A DNA stretch of 64,000 nt from Parapontixanthobacter aurantiacus (GTDB taxonomy: Bacteria > Pseudomonadota > Alphaproteobacteria > Sphingomonadales > Sphingomonadaceae), in assembly GCF_009827635.1 (NCBI RefSeq), contig NZ_WTYW01000001.1, positions 576,001 through 640,000 of the forward strand, written 5' to 3'. The notes under the pieces were generated by a model, which saw nothing but the letters and a program-made list of their open reading frames with translations, was not told where the DNA came from and searched no databases. Made by a program: the position numbers and the translations under genes. Position 1 is the stretch's first letter, and every line of letters begins with the position of its first letter. Below are positions 27,918-36,924 of the stretch, in pieces.

Positions 27918-29600
27918 TCAGGCCGAACGGCGCAGTTCGCCCTCGTCCGGTTTCGCGCCGGTATCGTCTGCGCCTTCTTCCCGTGTCACCGCCGCAGGGC
28001 CGAGTAACAGCCCCTTGGACGCCAGCATGGCTGTCACGCTGGCGGCGTCCTCGGGCTGGCCGTAGTGATAGCCTTGCCCGCTGAACTGCCCCATGTCGCG
28101 CAAGTTCTGCAAGACCTCGGCCGTCTCGATGCCTTCCGCTGTGATCGGCATCTTCAACCCGTTTCCAAGCGAGAAGATGGCATTGACGATAGTCTTGTCG
28201 GCATTTTCATCGCGCAACGAAGCGATGAAGCTGCGATCGATCTTCAACCGGTCGACAGGCAGGGTGCGCAATTGCGACAGGCTTGAATAGCCCGTTCCGA
28301 AGTCGTCGAGGCTGATGCGGATGCCCTGGTTGCGCAGGCTGGCGATGATGGAGCGCACTTGCTGGGGATCGGTCTCGAGGCAGCTTTCGGTAATTTCGAG
28401 ATCGAGCCGCGAGGCGGGGAAATTGTGCTGAACGAGCAGTTTGAGGATGCGCTGCGCAAAGAGGGGATCGCGCAACTGGACCTGCGAGATGTTCACCGAA
28501 AGGGTAAGGTGAGGCGCCCAGTCGCGCGCATCGCGAAATGCCTGCGCCATGAGGCTTTCGGACAATTCGGCGATGACGCCCATGTCCTCTGCCACCGGAA
28601 TGAAGATATCGGGTCGCACAAGACCGAGTTCCGGCGAGCGCCAGCGTGCCAGCATCTCAAAACCGATAAGGTCGCCCGAGCTGATGTCGATCTGCTGCTC
28701 GTAGAAAGGCACGAATTCGCCATTGGTAATGCCGTCCCGGATGCCGCGCTCCAGTTCGCTGCGATATTGCAGGTCGGTTTCCATCGAGGCCTCGAACCAG
28801 GCGTAGCGGTTCTTGCCCTTCTTCTTGGCGTTGTACATCGCGATATCCGCCCAGTGTAGCAGATCGTTCGCATTAGCCTTGGCCGCTGTGCGGCTTCCAG
28901 AAAGGCCGGAATAGTCGAGCCCTCCATTGCATGCGATGCCGAGCGACACGGTAATATCCATGAGGTGGTCGCAGCTCGCGAAGGGTTCGGCGAAACTACC
29001 GATCAGCTTCTGCGCCAACCGATCGACCTTCTCGGGCGCGGGGCCGGAATAGGCGATGGCGCAAGCGAATTCGTCTCCGCCCAGCCGCGCAAGAACCACG
29101 TCAGGCGGCAGGTGTGCGCGCAGGCGGGCGACCGTTTCCTGCAATACCTCGTCACCTGCTGCGTGTCCGTTGAGATCGTTGACCTGCTTGAAATTATCGA
29201 GGTCGATGACGAATACCGCCAGTTTGGCCCCGTCCATGCGGCATTTCGCCAGAAGCGCATCGAACGTCTCTATTGCGTTGCGCCGGTTGAGACAGCCGGT
29301 CAGCGGATCGATCTGCGACAATTCGCGCGCTTCGCGTTCCGCCGCCATATGCTGGGCGATCTTCGCGTTCAGCGTCCGGTTCCTGCGCCAGCCCATCGCG
29401 ATGAGAGCTATGTTGAGGAGCAGCGCATTGACGAGCGTGACGTCGGGGGGCGCTGCATTGCTGAAGGCGGCGCGATAGACCTGTGGCAGAACGGAGCTTG
29501 CCAGACCGACGAACAGGACCATCGCGGAGAGCGCGACCCCGATCGTGACGTAGTCTCTTTCGAACGGCTTTTCCTGCGCGCCCGTCTGCCAGATCTTCAT
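27918..29600 (-). CDS. membrane-anchored GGDEF/EAL protein (cyclic-di-GMP turnover)
   Basis: Two N-terminal hydrophobic helices are followed by a GGDEF domain and an EAL domain. The GGDEF active loop is intact (RLGGDEFACAIAYS), with the upstream DLDNFKQVND metal-site motif, so diguanylate cyclase activity is plausible. No RxxD inhibitory site is obvious. The EAL motif reads GFEMLARW (EML instead of EAL), but the catalytic Glu and the DDFGTGYSS loop remain, so phosphodiesterase activity is also possible. An ATG at 29600 (MKIWQTG) is used; one at 29624 adds eight residues. It stands alone, 99 bases from dapF. Confidence 0.93.
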   Translation of the reverse strand: MKIWQTGAQEKPFERDYVTIGVALSAMVLFVGLASSVLPQVYRAAFSNAAPPDVTLVNALLLNIALIAMGWRRNRTLNAKIAQHMAAEREARELSQIDPLTGCLNRRNAIETFDALLAKCRMDGAKLAVFVIDLDNFKQVNDLNGHAAGDEVLQETVARLRAHLPPDVVLARLGGDEFACAIAYSGPAPEKVDRLAQKLIGSFAEPFASCDHLMDITVSLGIACNGGLDYSGLSGSRTAAKANANDLLHWADIAMYNAKKKGKNRYAWFEASMETDLQYRSELERGIRDGITNGEFVPFYEQQIDISSGDLIGFEMLARWRSPELGLVRPDIFIPVAEDMGVIAELSESLMAQAFRDARDWAPHLTLSVNISQVQLRDPLFAQRILKLLVQHNFPASRLDLEITESCLETDPQQVRSIIASLRNQGIRISLDDFGTGYSSLSQLRTLPVDRLKIDRSFIASLRDENADKTIVNAIFSLGNGLKMPITAEGIETAEVLQNLRDMGQFSGQGYHYGQPEDAASVTAMLASKGLLLGPAAVTREEGADDTGAKPDEGELRRSA

Positions 29601-29784
29601 CGCGACGAAGCCACCTTCCCCCATTTCACTACATGGCTGCGATAGACAGTTTGCCTCAACATTCTGTTAACACTGAAAGGCGGGCGCGATTTGCGCTCAG
29701 TGATGTCGTTGCCTATCTGGCGGCGAAGACACGTCGCGCTCGACTTCCCGCCGGCAAACAAGCGAAACTGAGGAGCTTTCCACC

Positions 29785-30198
29785 ATGGCCCGATACTGGC
29801 TGCTGAAATCCGAACCCTTCAAATATAGCTGGGACGATCTCAATGCCGAGGGAGAAGGAACGTGGGACGGGGTTCGCAATCACCGCGCGAAGAACAACCT
29901 TCAGGCGATGGAAGTCGGCGATCAGGCGTTTTTCTATCACTCGCGCGAAGGGCTGGAAATCGTCGGCATCTGCGAGGTCAGCGAAGCAGGGCTTACCGAT
30001 CCGACGGACGAGACCGGGAAGTGGGCCGCAGTGAAGGTCGTCCCCAAGACTAAATTGCCCAATCCCGTGACGCTCAAGCAGATCAAGGCGGAACCGGCGC
30101 TGGAGGACTGCGAACTCGTCAGGCAATCGCGCCTTTCGGTGGCCGAGATCAAGCCAGAGGAGTGGTCGGTCATCATGTCGCTTGCCGGGGTCAACTGA
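29785..30198 (+). CDS. EVE-domain protein
   Basis: A 137-residue single EVE domain, related to PUA/YTH folds and thought to bind modified nucleic-acid bases. The family pattern is clear: MARYWLLKSEP at the start, WDGVRNHRAKNNLQAMEVGD, FFYHSREGLEIVGICEV, and WAAVKVVP. Homologues occur across bacteria and as human THYN1; the physiological role is not settled. It is a stand-alone gene with an SD-like GAGGAG before ATG 29785, converging on the ThDP enzyme gene. Confidence 0.93.
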   Translation: MARYWLLKSEPFKYSWDDLNAEGEGTWDGVRNHRAKNNLQAMEVGDQAFFYHSREGLEIVGICEVSEAGLTDPTDETGKWAAVKVVPKTKLPNPVTLKQIKAEPALEDCELVRQSRLSVAEIKPEEWSVIMSLAGVN

Positions 30199-30220
30199 TC
30201 AGCGACAAACCTGTCCGCCG

Positions 30221-31909
30221 TCAGGCTCGCAGGCCCGATACGCTCGCTCCGCTGGCGGCAAGCTGTTCGATGTCAATGAGACAATGGATCAATCTGACGC
30301 CGCTGCGACCCTTCGCAGCAATGAGAGCGTCCTTGAATTCTTCCGTCGTCCGGGCCGTGGCGCCCCACGCCCCGTAACTTTCCGCCAGTTTCGCGAAGTC
30401 CGGGTTTTTGAGGTCGGTCGCTGAGACGCGGGTCGGAAACTCGCGCTCCTGATGCATCCTGATCGTACCATAGGCTGAGTTGTCCACCACCACGACGAGA
30501 AGATCGGCATCGTGCTGCACGGCGGTCGCAAGCTCCTGCCCGTTCATGAGGAAATCCCCATCGCCCGCAACGGCGACCACCATGCGCTCCGGAAACCGGA
30601 GAGAAGCGGCGACCGCTGCCGGAACGCCGTATCCCATCGCGCCGCAGGTCGGGGCCAGTTGCGAGGGATGGCCCGCATAATGCCAGTAGCGATGCCACCA
30701 GCCGGCGTAATTGCCCGCGCCGTTGCACAGGATGGTATCGGCCGGCAGGGTATCGCGCATGAAGGTCACGCAGCGGGCCAGATCGAGTTCGTGCCCGCTT
30801 GCAACGGGCGTCGACCATTCTTCCCATTCGCGATGGGCTTCGCGGCCCGCATCGAAGTCTATGACCGCTCCCTCGTCCCACAGATCGGCGCATTCCGCGA
30901 ACTCGCCCATATCCGCACAGATAGCGAGGTCGGTTTCGTAGACGCGGTGCAACTCTTCCGGGTCGGGATGGACATGGACGAGCTTGCGCGCTCCGTCGAC
31001 CAATGCAGGCACGCTATAGCCATCGGTCGTCGCTTCGCCGAGGCGCGCTCCGACGGCGAGGATCAGATCGGCATTGCGGACGCGCTCGACCAGCTTCGGA
31101 TTAGGCCCGTAGCCGAGATTGCCGGCATAGACGGGCGAAGTGGGAGAGATGGCATCCTGACGGCGAAAGGCGGTGGCACAGGGCAGGCCGATGCGTTCTG
31201 CAAACAGCTGGAAATGTTGCCGGGCCTTCGCATGCCAACCGGCGCCGCCGATGATCGCGAGCGGACTGGCGGCGTCCTGCAACAGGGCCATCATCGCCGC
31301 CATGGCGTCGGGGCACGGCGCCTGGGCAGGCCTTGCCACGAAGGGGCGCGGCAGCGCCTCGGCATGATCGGTCAGCATGTCCTCGGGGAGGGCGAGGACA
31401 ACCGGACCGGGCCGACCCGAAATCGCCGTCGCGTAGGCGCGTGCGATGAATTCCGGAATCCGTTCGGCATGGTCGATGCGCGCGGCCCACTTGCAGATCG
31501 GTGCGAAGAATGCGGAAAAGTCGATCTCCTGAAAGCCTTCGCGCTCGCGCATTTCGCGGGCGACGTCGCCGACGAAAAGGATGAGCGGCTGCGAATCCTG
31601 ATGGGCGACATGCACCCCGATGCTGGCATTCGTCGCGCCCGGACCGCGCGTCACGAAGGCGACGCCGGGTCGCGCGGTCATGGCTCCATCGGCGCAGGCC
31701 ATGAAGGCGACGCCGCCCTCCTGCCGACAGGTGACGACATCGATCTCTGACGAATCGAGCAATGCGTCGAGCACGGGCAGAAAGCTTTCGCCGGGAACGG
31801 TAAAGATGCGCTCGCAACCCTGCACCTTGAGACATTCGACGAGAAGATCGGCACCGCGCCTGGACGAGCTGCCCGATCCGGCGGTGACTGGTGCTTGGTG
31901 ACTATTCAT
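30221..31909 (-). CDS. thiamine pyrophosphate-dependent enzyme, acetolactate-synthase-like
   Basis: A 562-residue ThDP enzyme of the acetohydroxyacid synthase/pyruvate decarboxylase group. The catalytic Glu is in FTVPGESFLPVLDAL, the N-terminal substrate-domain block VTRGPGATNASIGVHVAHQD is typical, and the ThDP motif GDGDFLMNGQELATAV...NSAYG is intact. No regulatory subunit gene is adjacent, so a biosynthetic ilvB role is unlikely; a catabolic or oxalyl-CoA-decarboxylase-like carboligase/lyase cannot be excluded. It is leftward, and its upstream 176 bases separate it from the small gene at 32086. Confidence 0.88.
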   Translation of the reverse strand: MNSHQAPVTAGSGSSSRRGADLLVECLKVQGCERIFTVPGESFLPVLDALLDSSEIDVVTCRQEGGVAFMACADGAMTARPGVAFVTRGPGATNASIGVHVAHQDSQPLILFVGDVAREMREREGFQEIDFSAFFAPICKWAARIDHAERIPEFIARAYATAISGRPGPVVLALPEDMLTDHAEALPRPFVARPAQAPCPDAMAAMMALLQDAASPLAIIGGAGWHAKARQHFQLFAERIGLPCATAFRRQDAISPTSPVYAGNLGYGPNPKLVERVRNADLILAVGARLGEATTDGYSVPALVDGARKLVHVHPDPEELHRVYETDLAICADMGEFAECADLWDEGAVIDFDAGREAHREWEEWSTPVASGHELDLARCVTFMRDTLPADTILCNGAGNYAGWWHRYWHYAGHPSQLAPTCGAMGYGVPAAVAASLRFPERMVVAVAGDGDFLMNGQELATAVQHDADLLVVVVDNSAYGTIRMHQEREFPTRVSATDLKNPDFAKLAESYGAWGATARTTEEFKDALIAAKGRSGVRLIHCLIDIEQLAASGASVSGLRA

Positions 31910-32085
31910 TTCGAGGGGCTCCCGCTGCTTCGTCCGACGCGCACTCGTCGTGACCTGACCACATTCTCGCCCGCGACGAGGTTCTGCAGGATGCGATGGT
32001 TAGCCGCCATCCTTAACGTGCCGAATTGCGACAGCGGCTCATTTGCGGGGAGCATAATGGTTACGATTTCGTTAACTCCAGCATC

Positions 32086-32292
32086 ATGAGAAGAGCACTC
32101 GTCCTTACCACTGAAAGCGCCCGCAATTCCTTTCGCGCGCGGCTTCCTCACAAATCCCTCGCAGCCGATCCGGCGATCGATGCGGACAGTATCGGCGGTC
32201 GCCCGACGCTCTGGCTCACCATGCAGGACATGCGCGGCGTCGCCAGCACCTATTTCGTCGTTTTCGCCGCGGCACTCGCCTTCTTCGCCTGA
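32086..32292 (+). CDS. small hypothetical protein with C-terminal membrane helix
   Basis: A 68-residue open frame from ATG 32086: a basic, polar N-terminal half (RRALVLTTESARNSFRARLPHKS) and a hydrophobic C-terminal end (ASTYFVVFAAALAFFA) that could be a tail anchor. No family is recognised and the SD is weak. It lies divergent to the ThDP enzyme and convergent to the MFS transporter, ten bases from its stop. The position in an otherwise empty gap and hydrophobic end make it plausible, not proven. Confidence 0.4.
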   Translation: MRRALVLTTESARNSFRARLPHKSLAADPAIDADSIGGRPTLWLTMQDMRGVASTYFVVFAAALAFFA

Positions 32293-32302
32293 AGCGGCGA
32301 AC

Positions 32303-33619
32303 CTATGCGGTGACGAGGGCATCGGCGCGCTCGATGTCGTAAAGGCGTTGCCCCAGCCATGCCGATACGAGGCACATCACCGCGCTCATCAGCAATTGCT
32401 CGGTAAGCCGCATTCCGAATACGTTGAGAGCCATCGCCGCGAGCGAACCCACGACCATTGCACCCGAATTGACGATGTTGTTCGCAGCGATCGTGCGGGC
32501 CGCCTTTTCGGGCCTGACGCGGGTTGTCAAAAAGGCATAGAGCGGCACGACGAACATTCCCCCGGCGACCGAAATGCCCAGCAGGCAAAGGAGCAGCAGG
32601 CTTGCCATCGGCCAACTCATGAACTCGGACACGTTGAGAAGCTCTGTCGGCTGGTCCGCTTCCCACAACCGGCACACGAGATAGAACGCGACGACCGACG
32701 CGCCCATTGCGATCACCGACCATGGCGAATATCGGGCGGAAACGCGCCCCTTCAATAGTGCGTTCACGGCCAGCGAACCGATGGCGATACCGATCGAGAA
32801 GATGACGAGAAACAGGCTGGCGACTTCCGGCTCGGCCATGATGACGTTCTTCGCCAGCGGAACGAACTGGATGATGAGGACCGCCCCGATCGCCCAGAAA
32901 AAGCTGATGGCGATAATCGCATAGAAGATCTGCCGGTCATGCATGGTGTCCTTCACCAGATTGACCGAGGCCCGCCACAGGTTCCAATCGAGCGTTTCGG
33001 GTTCGCCCATCGGCGGGGCGGTGGGCACCTGCCGACTGACGAGATAGCCGACCACGGCGGTCACGAGGATGGCGATTATCGCCCATTGCACCTCGATCCA
33101 TCCGGCCAAAATCGTGCCTGCGAGGATGGCGATATAGGTCCCCGCCTCGACGAGGCCCGTTCCCGCAAGCACTTCGTCCTTCTTGAGATGCTGCGGCAGA
33201 ATCGCGTATTTGATCGGGCCGAGGAAGGTCGATTGCACGCCCGTCAACAGGAGAGCGAACAGCAGGAGCGGAATGGCGACTGCGTGGGTAAAGAGCCCCT
33301 GCCATGCCAGGAACAGGCCAACGGCGCCGATGCACATCAGGCCGATCTCGCACGCCTTCACCGTCCGGATGATCGCCGCCTTGTCGCGCATGTCGGCAAG
33401 TTGCCCGGCGAGCGCGGACAGAAGGAAGAATGGCAGAATGAACAGGCCGGAGGCAAGCGCGCTGAAGCTCCCTTCGGTCTGCGGCGAATTATACACCTGA
33501 TAGACGACGAAGAGGACCATCGCGTTCTTGTACAGATTGTCGTTGAACGCATTGAACAACTGCGTGACGAACAGGGGCAGGAAGCGGCGGCGGCGCAGCA
33601 GATGCGTCGTGACGGTCAT
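32303..33619 (-). CDS. MFS transporter (LplT-like)
   Basis: A 438-residue transporter with 12 hydrophobic helices. The N-terminal FLPLFVTQLFNAFNDNLYKNAM and GVQSTFLGPIKYAILPQHL resemble the MFS domain found in LplT, the lysophospholipid flippase, and in the transporter half of fused acyltransferase (Aas) proteins. The neighbour pgsA, divergently encoded, is also a phospholipid gene, but the substrate is not proven. The ATG at 33619 (MTVTTHLLRRRRFLP) was chosen over 33664 since the extension lacks homology-like character. Confidence 0.85.
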   Translation of the reverse strand: MTVTTHLLRRRRFLPLFVTQLFNAFNDNLYKNAMVLFVVYQVYNSPQTEGSFSALASGLFILPFFLLSALAGQLADMRDKAAIIRTVKACEIGLMCIGAVGLFLAWQGLFTHAVAIPLLLFALLLTGVQSTFLGPIKYAILPQHLKKDEVLAGTGLVEAGTYIAILAGTILAGWIEVQWAIIAILVTAVVGYLVSRQVPTAPPMGEPETLDWNLWRASVNLVKDTMHDRQIFYAIIAISFFWAIGAVLIIQFVPLAKNVIMAEPEVASLFLVIFSIGIAIGSLAVNALLKGRVSARYSPWSVIAMGASVVAFYLVCRLWEADQPTELLNVSEFMSWPMASLLLLCLLGISVAGGMFVVPLYAFLTTRVRPEKAARTIAANNIVNSGAMVVGSLAAMALNVFGMRLTEQLLMSAVMCLVSAWLGQRLYDIERADALVTA

Positions 33620-33800
33620 GGAACTATCGTATTTCCTCACCGCCGGTGCGAAGCCGGCTGCCAATCCTTGTCGAACTCTTCCTCATCCGCGAGCCGGTGT
33701 AGCGCAGCGTGCCGCACGGGCAAGGAATAAAGCGGGGTTTGCGCAGCATCGAAAGACGTTTAGGGACGGGGCAGCCGTACGGGAAGGACGTTTTGCCGCG

Positions 33801-34409
33801 ATGTTGAGTTTGCCCAATATCCTCACTCTCAGCCGGATCGTGGCCATTCCGCTGCTCGCCTTCCTGCTGTGGTGGCCGCAATGGCAACTGGGTTACTGGC
33901 TCGCCTGGGCCCTGTACTGCCTGATGGGCATCACCGACTATTTCGACGGCTATCTCGCCCGGTCGAGCGGCGCCGTGTCCAAGCTCGGCATCTTCCTCGA
34001 TCCCATTGCCGACAAGATCATGGTCGCCGCCGTGATCGTCGTCCTGACGGCGCAGGGCTATCTGCGCGGTCCCTATGCGGGCGATCTTCATGTGATTGCG
34101 GGCCTCATCATCCTCATCCGCGAGATCGCCGTCTCGGGCCTGCGCGAATTTCTCGGCGGATTGCAGGTCTCGGTGCCAGTGAGCCGCCTCGCGAAGTGGA
34201 AGACGACGTTCCAGCTTCTCGCGCTGGGCGGCCTGATCCTTGGCGGCGCGGTCCACGGGCAACCGTGCCAGTCGCTCGAAGGGCAATGCGCCGCCTTTGC
34301 GGATAGCTGGATCCACGTAACGAGCCTGTTCTTCCTCTGGGGCGCGGCGATCCTGACACTGGTGACCGGCTGGGACTATTTGCGGGTCGGCCTGAAGCAC
34401 ATGGATTGA
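33801..34409 (+). CDS. pgsA: CDP-diacylglycerol--glycerol-3-phosphate 3-phosphatidyltransferase
   Basis: The committed step to phosphatidylglycerol and cardiolipin. It is 202 residues with several membrane helices. The CDP-alcohol phosphatidyltransferase signature is complete in DYFDGYLARSSGAVSKLGIF followed by LDPIADK: Asp-Gly, Ala-Arg, Gly, then two Asp. PNILTLSRIVAIPLLAFLL is the standard PgsA N-terminus, supporting ATG 33801 as start; the longer upstream frame is antisense to the MFS gene. It uses CDP-diacylglycerol made by CdsA. Confidence 0.95.
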   Translation: MLSLPNILTLSRIVAIPLLAFLLWWPQWQLGYWLAWALYCLMGITDYFDGYLARSSGAVSKLGIFLDPIADKIMVAAVIVVLTAQGYLRGPYAGDLHVIAGLIILIREIAVSGLREFLGGLQVSVPVSRLAKWKTTFQLLALGGLILGGAVHGQPCQSLEGQCAAFADSWIHVTSLFFLWGAAILTLVTGWDYLRVGLKHMD

Positions 34410-34821
34410 TCTCCGCTCGGCTGGATGGAACGCAGAACATCGCCGTAACCCCTGTGACCTTGCTGCAAAAAGCGTTGTTCGGGAGGGGCTTGCGGCCCTT
34501 CTTTCGACAAGCCGTGTGACTTTCGATCGACCCGCGCCGGGTAGATTGTCTCGCGGGCCAAAGAGGTCTTTCGAGAAATGTGGAAGGGGCGAGGGTGCGC
34601 GGCTTTGCCATCGCCAGACCTTGCCACGACGTGCTCAAGTAGGAAAGAAACAGCCAGCAGCTTGCTGATCGTTCTGACTACGCACAATAATGAGTTTTAA
34701 AAATTGACTAATCTATGATGTAAACGAGAAGCTGATCTCGCTTATAATTTTCTTCATGTTGAACTCCTCTTCATCATTGTTAGGAGAACGCAAGACAGAA
34801 ACGAAGAGATCATCTGCAATA
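34410..34821. other. AT-richer intergenic region between pgsA and the broken asparagine-synthase-like gene
   Basis: No gene is convincing here. The second half (about 34,680-34,800) is clearly richer in A and T than the surrounding backbone. It contains TTGACT (34704-34709) and TATAAT (34743-34748), but their 33-base spacing does not make a standard promoter. The compositional step supports the idea that the following pseudogene came in by horizontal transfer. Confidence 0.4.
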
Positions 34822-36005
34822 ATGACGAATTTCGATGAGCTGGATGCCATATATCCTCTGAAAACCGATGACTTGCCCCGTCAATGGGTGCTGTCACAAC
34901 AAAAAGGCGACTTGCCGGGGGAGTGGCAGAAGCGAAGTCTCGGCAGATGGCATTTGGCGTGTCATCCCGACGCACGATTGGCGCAGCTCCAGACCGACAA
35001 GGGGGCGCATGTCGGTTGGGTCATAGAGCCGATGCTGCATACCGTATCGGGCAAAGCTACTCCCTATCCCGATATAGTAAGGCTGGGTAGCGACGGTCCG
35101 GTTGACGACGCCCTTGTCGAAAATTTCCTTTATGGTCGAAATGCTAGTGGTCACTCGGATGGAACGGGGCTGGAGGGGATGTGGATCGCCATTGTTCTCG
35201 CCGCCGATTTTGAGCGTATCTATCTGGGACCGATCCATTCCGCAGTTTTCGAGCGTTCGACGAGGCGCGTCGCCACGTCCCACAACTTGCTCGCACCGTT
35301 TTCGAGGAATCTCGAACTTAGCAAGTCAGTCGATCCGCTTGCGACCCAGAATTATTACAGCTTCGGGCTCACGGCATTCGACGGGATCGAACGATTGCTG
35401 CCCAATCATTATCTCGATTTGCACTCTTTCGAACCCGTCCGGCATTGGCCGAAGTCGACGTTTCGGACGTTGGATGGTCCCACCGCTGCCGGACGAATGA
35501 TCGATCACGGTCGGCGCATTGTGAAAGACATAGCCACTGGACAGGAGATGGTCATACCGCGGAAATGCTCTTGAAACTAACAAAGACGCCGGTCTTGCCA
35601 ATCACTCTAGCAAAAGCGCAGCATTGGCTCGACGGTCTGCCAAGTTTCGTTCGGGCCAACCCCTATGACATTCTCGATCTTTCCTACCTCGAACAGCGTC
35701 TGGGTTGCTGGGAGGCGAATAGTCGATACCTGTTTCTCGGCCGGCCGAACACGCTCAATTTCATGACCAGCGGGTACTGTATCGAAGCGATGCTTAGCCT
35801 GTCGGTTTCATATCGCCGCTCCGAGAGACTGCAGGTCGACATGACCGCACATGGATGGCCGGAACTGCTTTCGGTTCCGATAAACCGTGCCGTCGGAACC
35901 TTGTGGATAGAGGGACACGGAAGGCGTTTGCTCGGACCGGCGAAGCGCCAACTGAAAGATCTTGGCAGCCGGATGATAAAGAGGTTTGGGCGCAAAAAGC
36001 CATAG
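34822..36005 (+). pseudogene. asparagine-synthase-like gene with internal deletion and frameshift
   Basis: The upstream frame (to about 35,540) encodes an N-terminal region like the amidotransferase-like half of asparagine-synthase-related proteins of polysaccharide and peptide modification loci, ending with FDGIERLLPNHYLDLHSFEP. The reading then continues in another frame (about 35,535-36,005) with LPITLAKAQHWLDGLPSFVR and SYLEQRLGCWEANSRYLFLG, resembling the distal part of the same type of protein. The central ATP-pyrophosphatase domain with its SGGxDS loop is missing. So the gene has lost its catalytic core and is out of frame. Codon usage and lower GC differ from neighbours. Start 34822 (MTNFDELD) is a guess. 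The family label rests on pattern recognition only. Confidence 0.6.
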
Positions 36006-36021
36006 GCGACTGCGCGCCTGG

Positions 36022-36918
36022 CTAGCCGGCGCGCAGTTCCTCGGCGAGCAGTTCGAAATCCGCCTCGCGCGGGGAGTTCTTGCGCCACGCCAGCACGATT
36101 TCGCGCGTCGCCTGGTCCGCTTCCAGCGGGCGCGCCTCGACGTCCGTATTGTCGAGGATGCCCGCCTCAATCGCCATTTCGGGCACGATGGTCATGCCAA
36201 GCCCGTTATCGACGAGCTGGACCAGCGTATGCAGGCTCGTGCCGATCATCGCCGCGGATTCGCGCAGTTCGGGGCGGTTGCAGGCCGCCAGCGCGTGTTC
36301 CTTAAGGCAATGGCCGTCTTCCAGCATCAAGAGGCGGCCCTCGTCGATCATCGACGGAAGCACCTTGCTCGGCAGATCGCGCGGATCGTCCTTGGGGAAG
36401 GCGGCGAAGAGGCGGTCGTCGGCAATATGCGCCTTGGCGACTTCGCCGGTTTCGTAAGGGAGAGCGAGGAGCACGCAATCCACCCGCCCGTGATGCAGGC
36501 TCTCGACCGCGTCCTTGCTGGTTTCCTCGCGCAGCTTGAGGCGCAGATCGGGCCGTTCGCGGCGCAGGCGCGGCAGGATGCGCGGCAGCAGGAAGGGCGC
36601 GATCGTCGGAATGACACTCATGCGAAGCTGTCCTGCCAGCGGCTTTCCTGCAGCCTGCACGATCTCGGACAGTTCCTCCGTCTCGCGCAGGATGCGGTGC
36701 GCCTTGGCGACGACCTGATTGCCGAGCGCCGTGAAGCGCACGACGCGGCGGCTCCGCTCGACCAGCGTGACGCCGAGCAGCGATTCCAGTTCGCGGATGC
36801 CGCTCGACAGGGTCGATTGCGACACGAAGCTGGCCTTGGCGGCACGGCCGAAATGCTTGTGCTCGTGCAGCGCAGCGAGATACTGGAGTTGCTTGATCGT
36901 GGGGAGGTAGATCGACAT
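36022..36918 (-). CDS. oxyR: LysR-type peroxide sensor OxyR
   Basis: A 298-residue LysR-family regulator. The helix-turn-helix lies at about residues 20-45 (HFGRAAKASFVSQSTLSSGIREL). The OxyR redox pair is present as C204 and C213 in LLMLEDGHCLKEHALAAC, with the same nine-residue spacing as Cys199/Cys208 of E. coli OxyR. It therefore most likely senses hydrogen peroxide through a disulfide and activates catalase or peroxiredoxin genes. It reads leftward, six bases downstream of rnd, so the two may be cotranscribed. Confidence 0.93.
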   Translation of the reverse strand: MSIYLPTIKQLQYLAALHEHKHFGRAAKASFVSQSTLSSGIRELESLLGVTLVERSRRVVRFTALGNQVVAKAHRILRETEELSEIVQAAGKPLAGQLRMSVIPTIAPFLLPRILPRLRRERPDLRLKLREETSKDAVESLHHGRVDCVLLALPYETGEVAKAHIADDRLFAAFPKDDPRDLPSKVLPSMIDEGRLLMLEDGHCLKEHALAACNRPELRESAAMIGTSLHTLVQLVDNGLGMTIVPEMAIEAGILDNTDVEARPLEADQATREIVLAWRKNSPREADFELLAEELRAG

Positions 36919-36924
36919 GGGCGG

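Noticed and set aside
34704-34748. TTGACT and TATAAT as a promoter for the pseudogene
   Set aside because: Spacing of 33 bases is far outside the 15-19 range.
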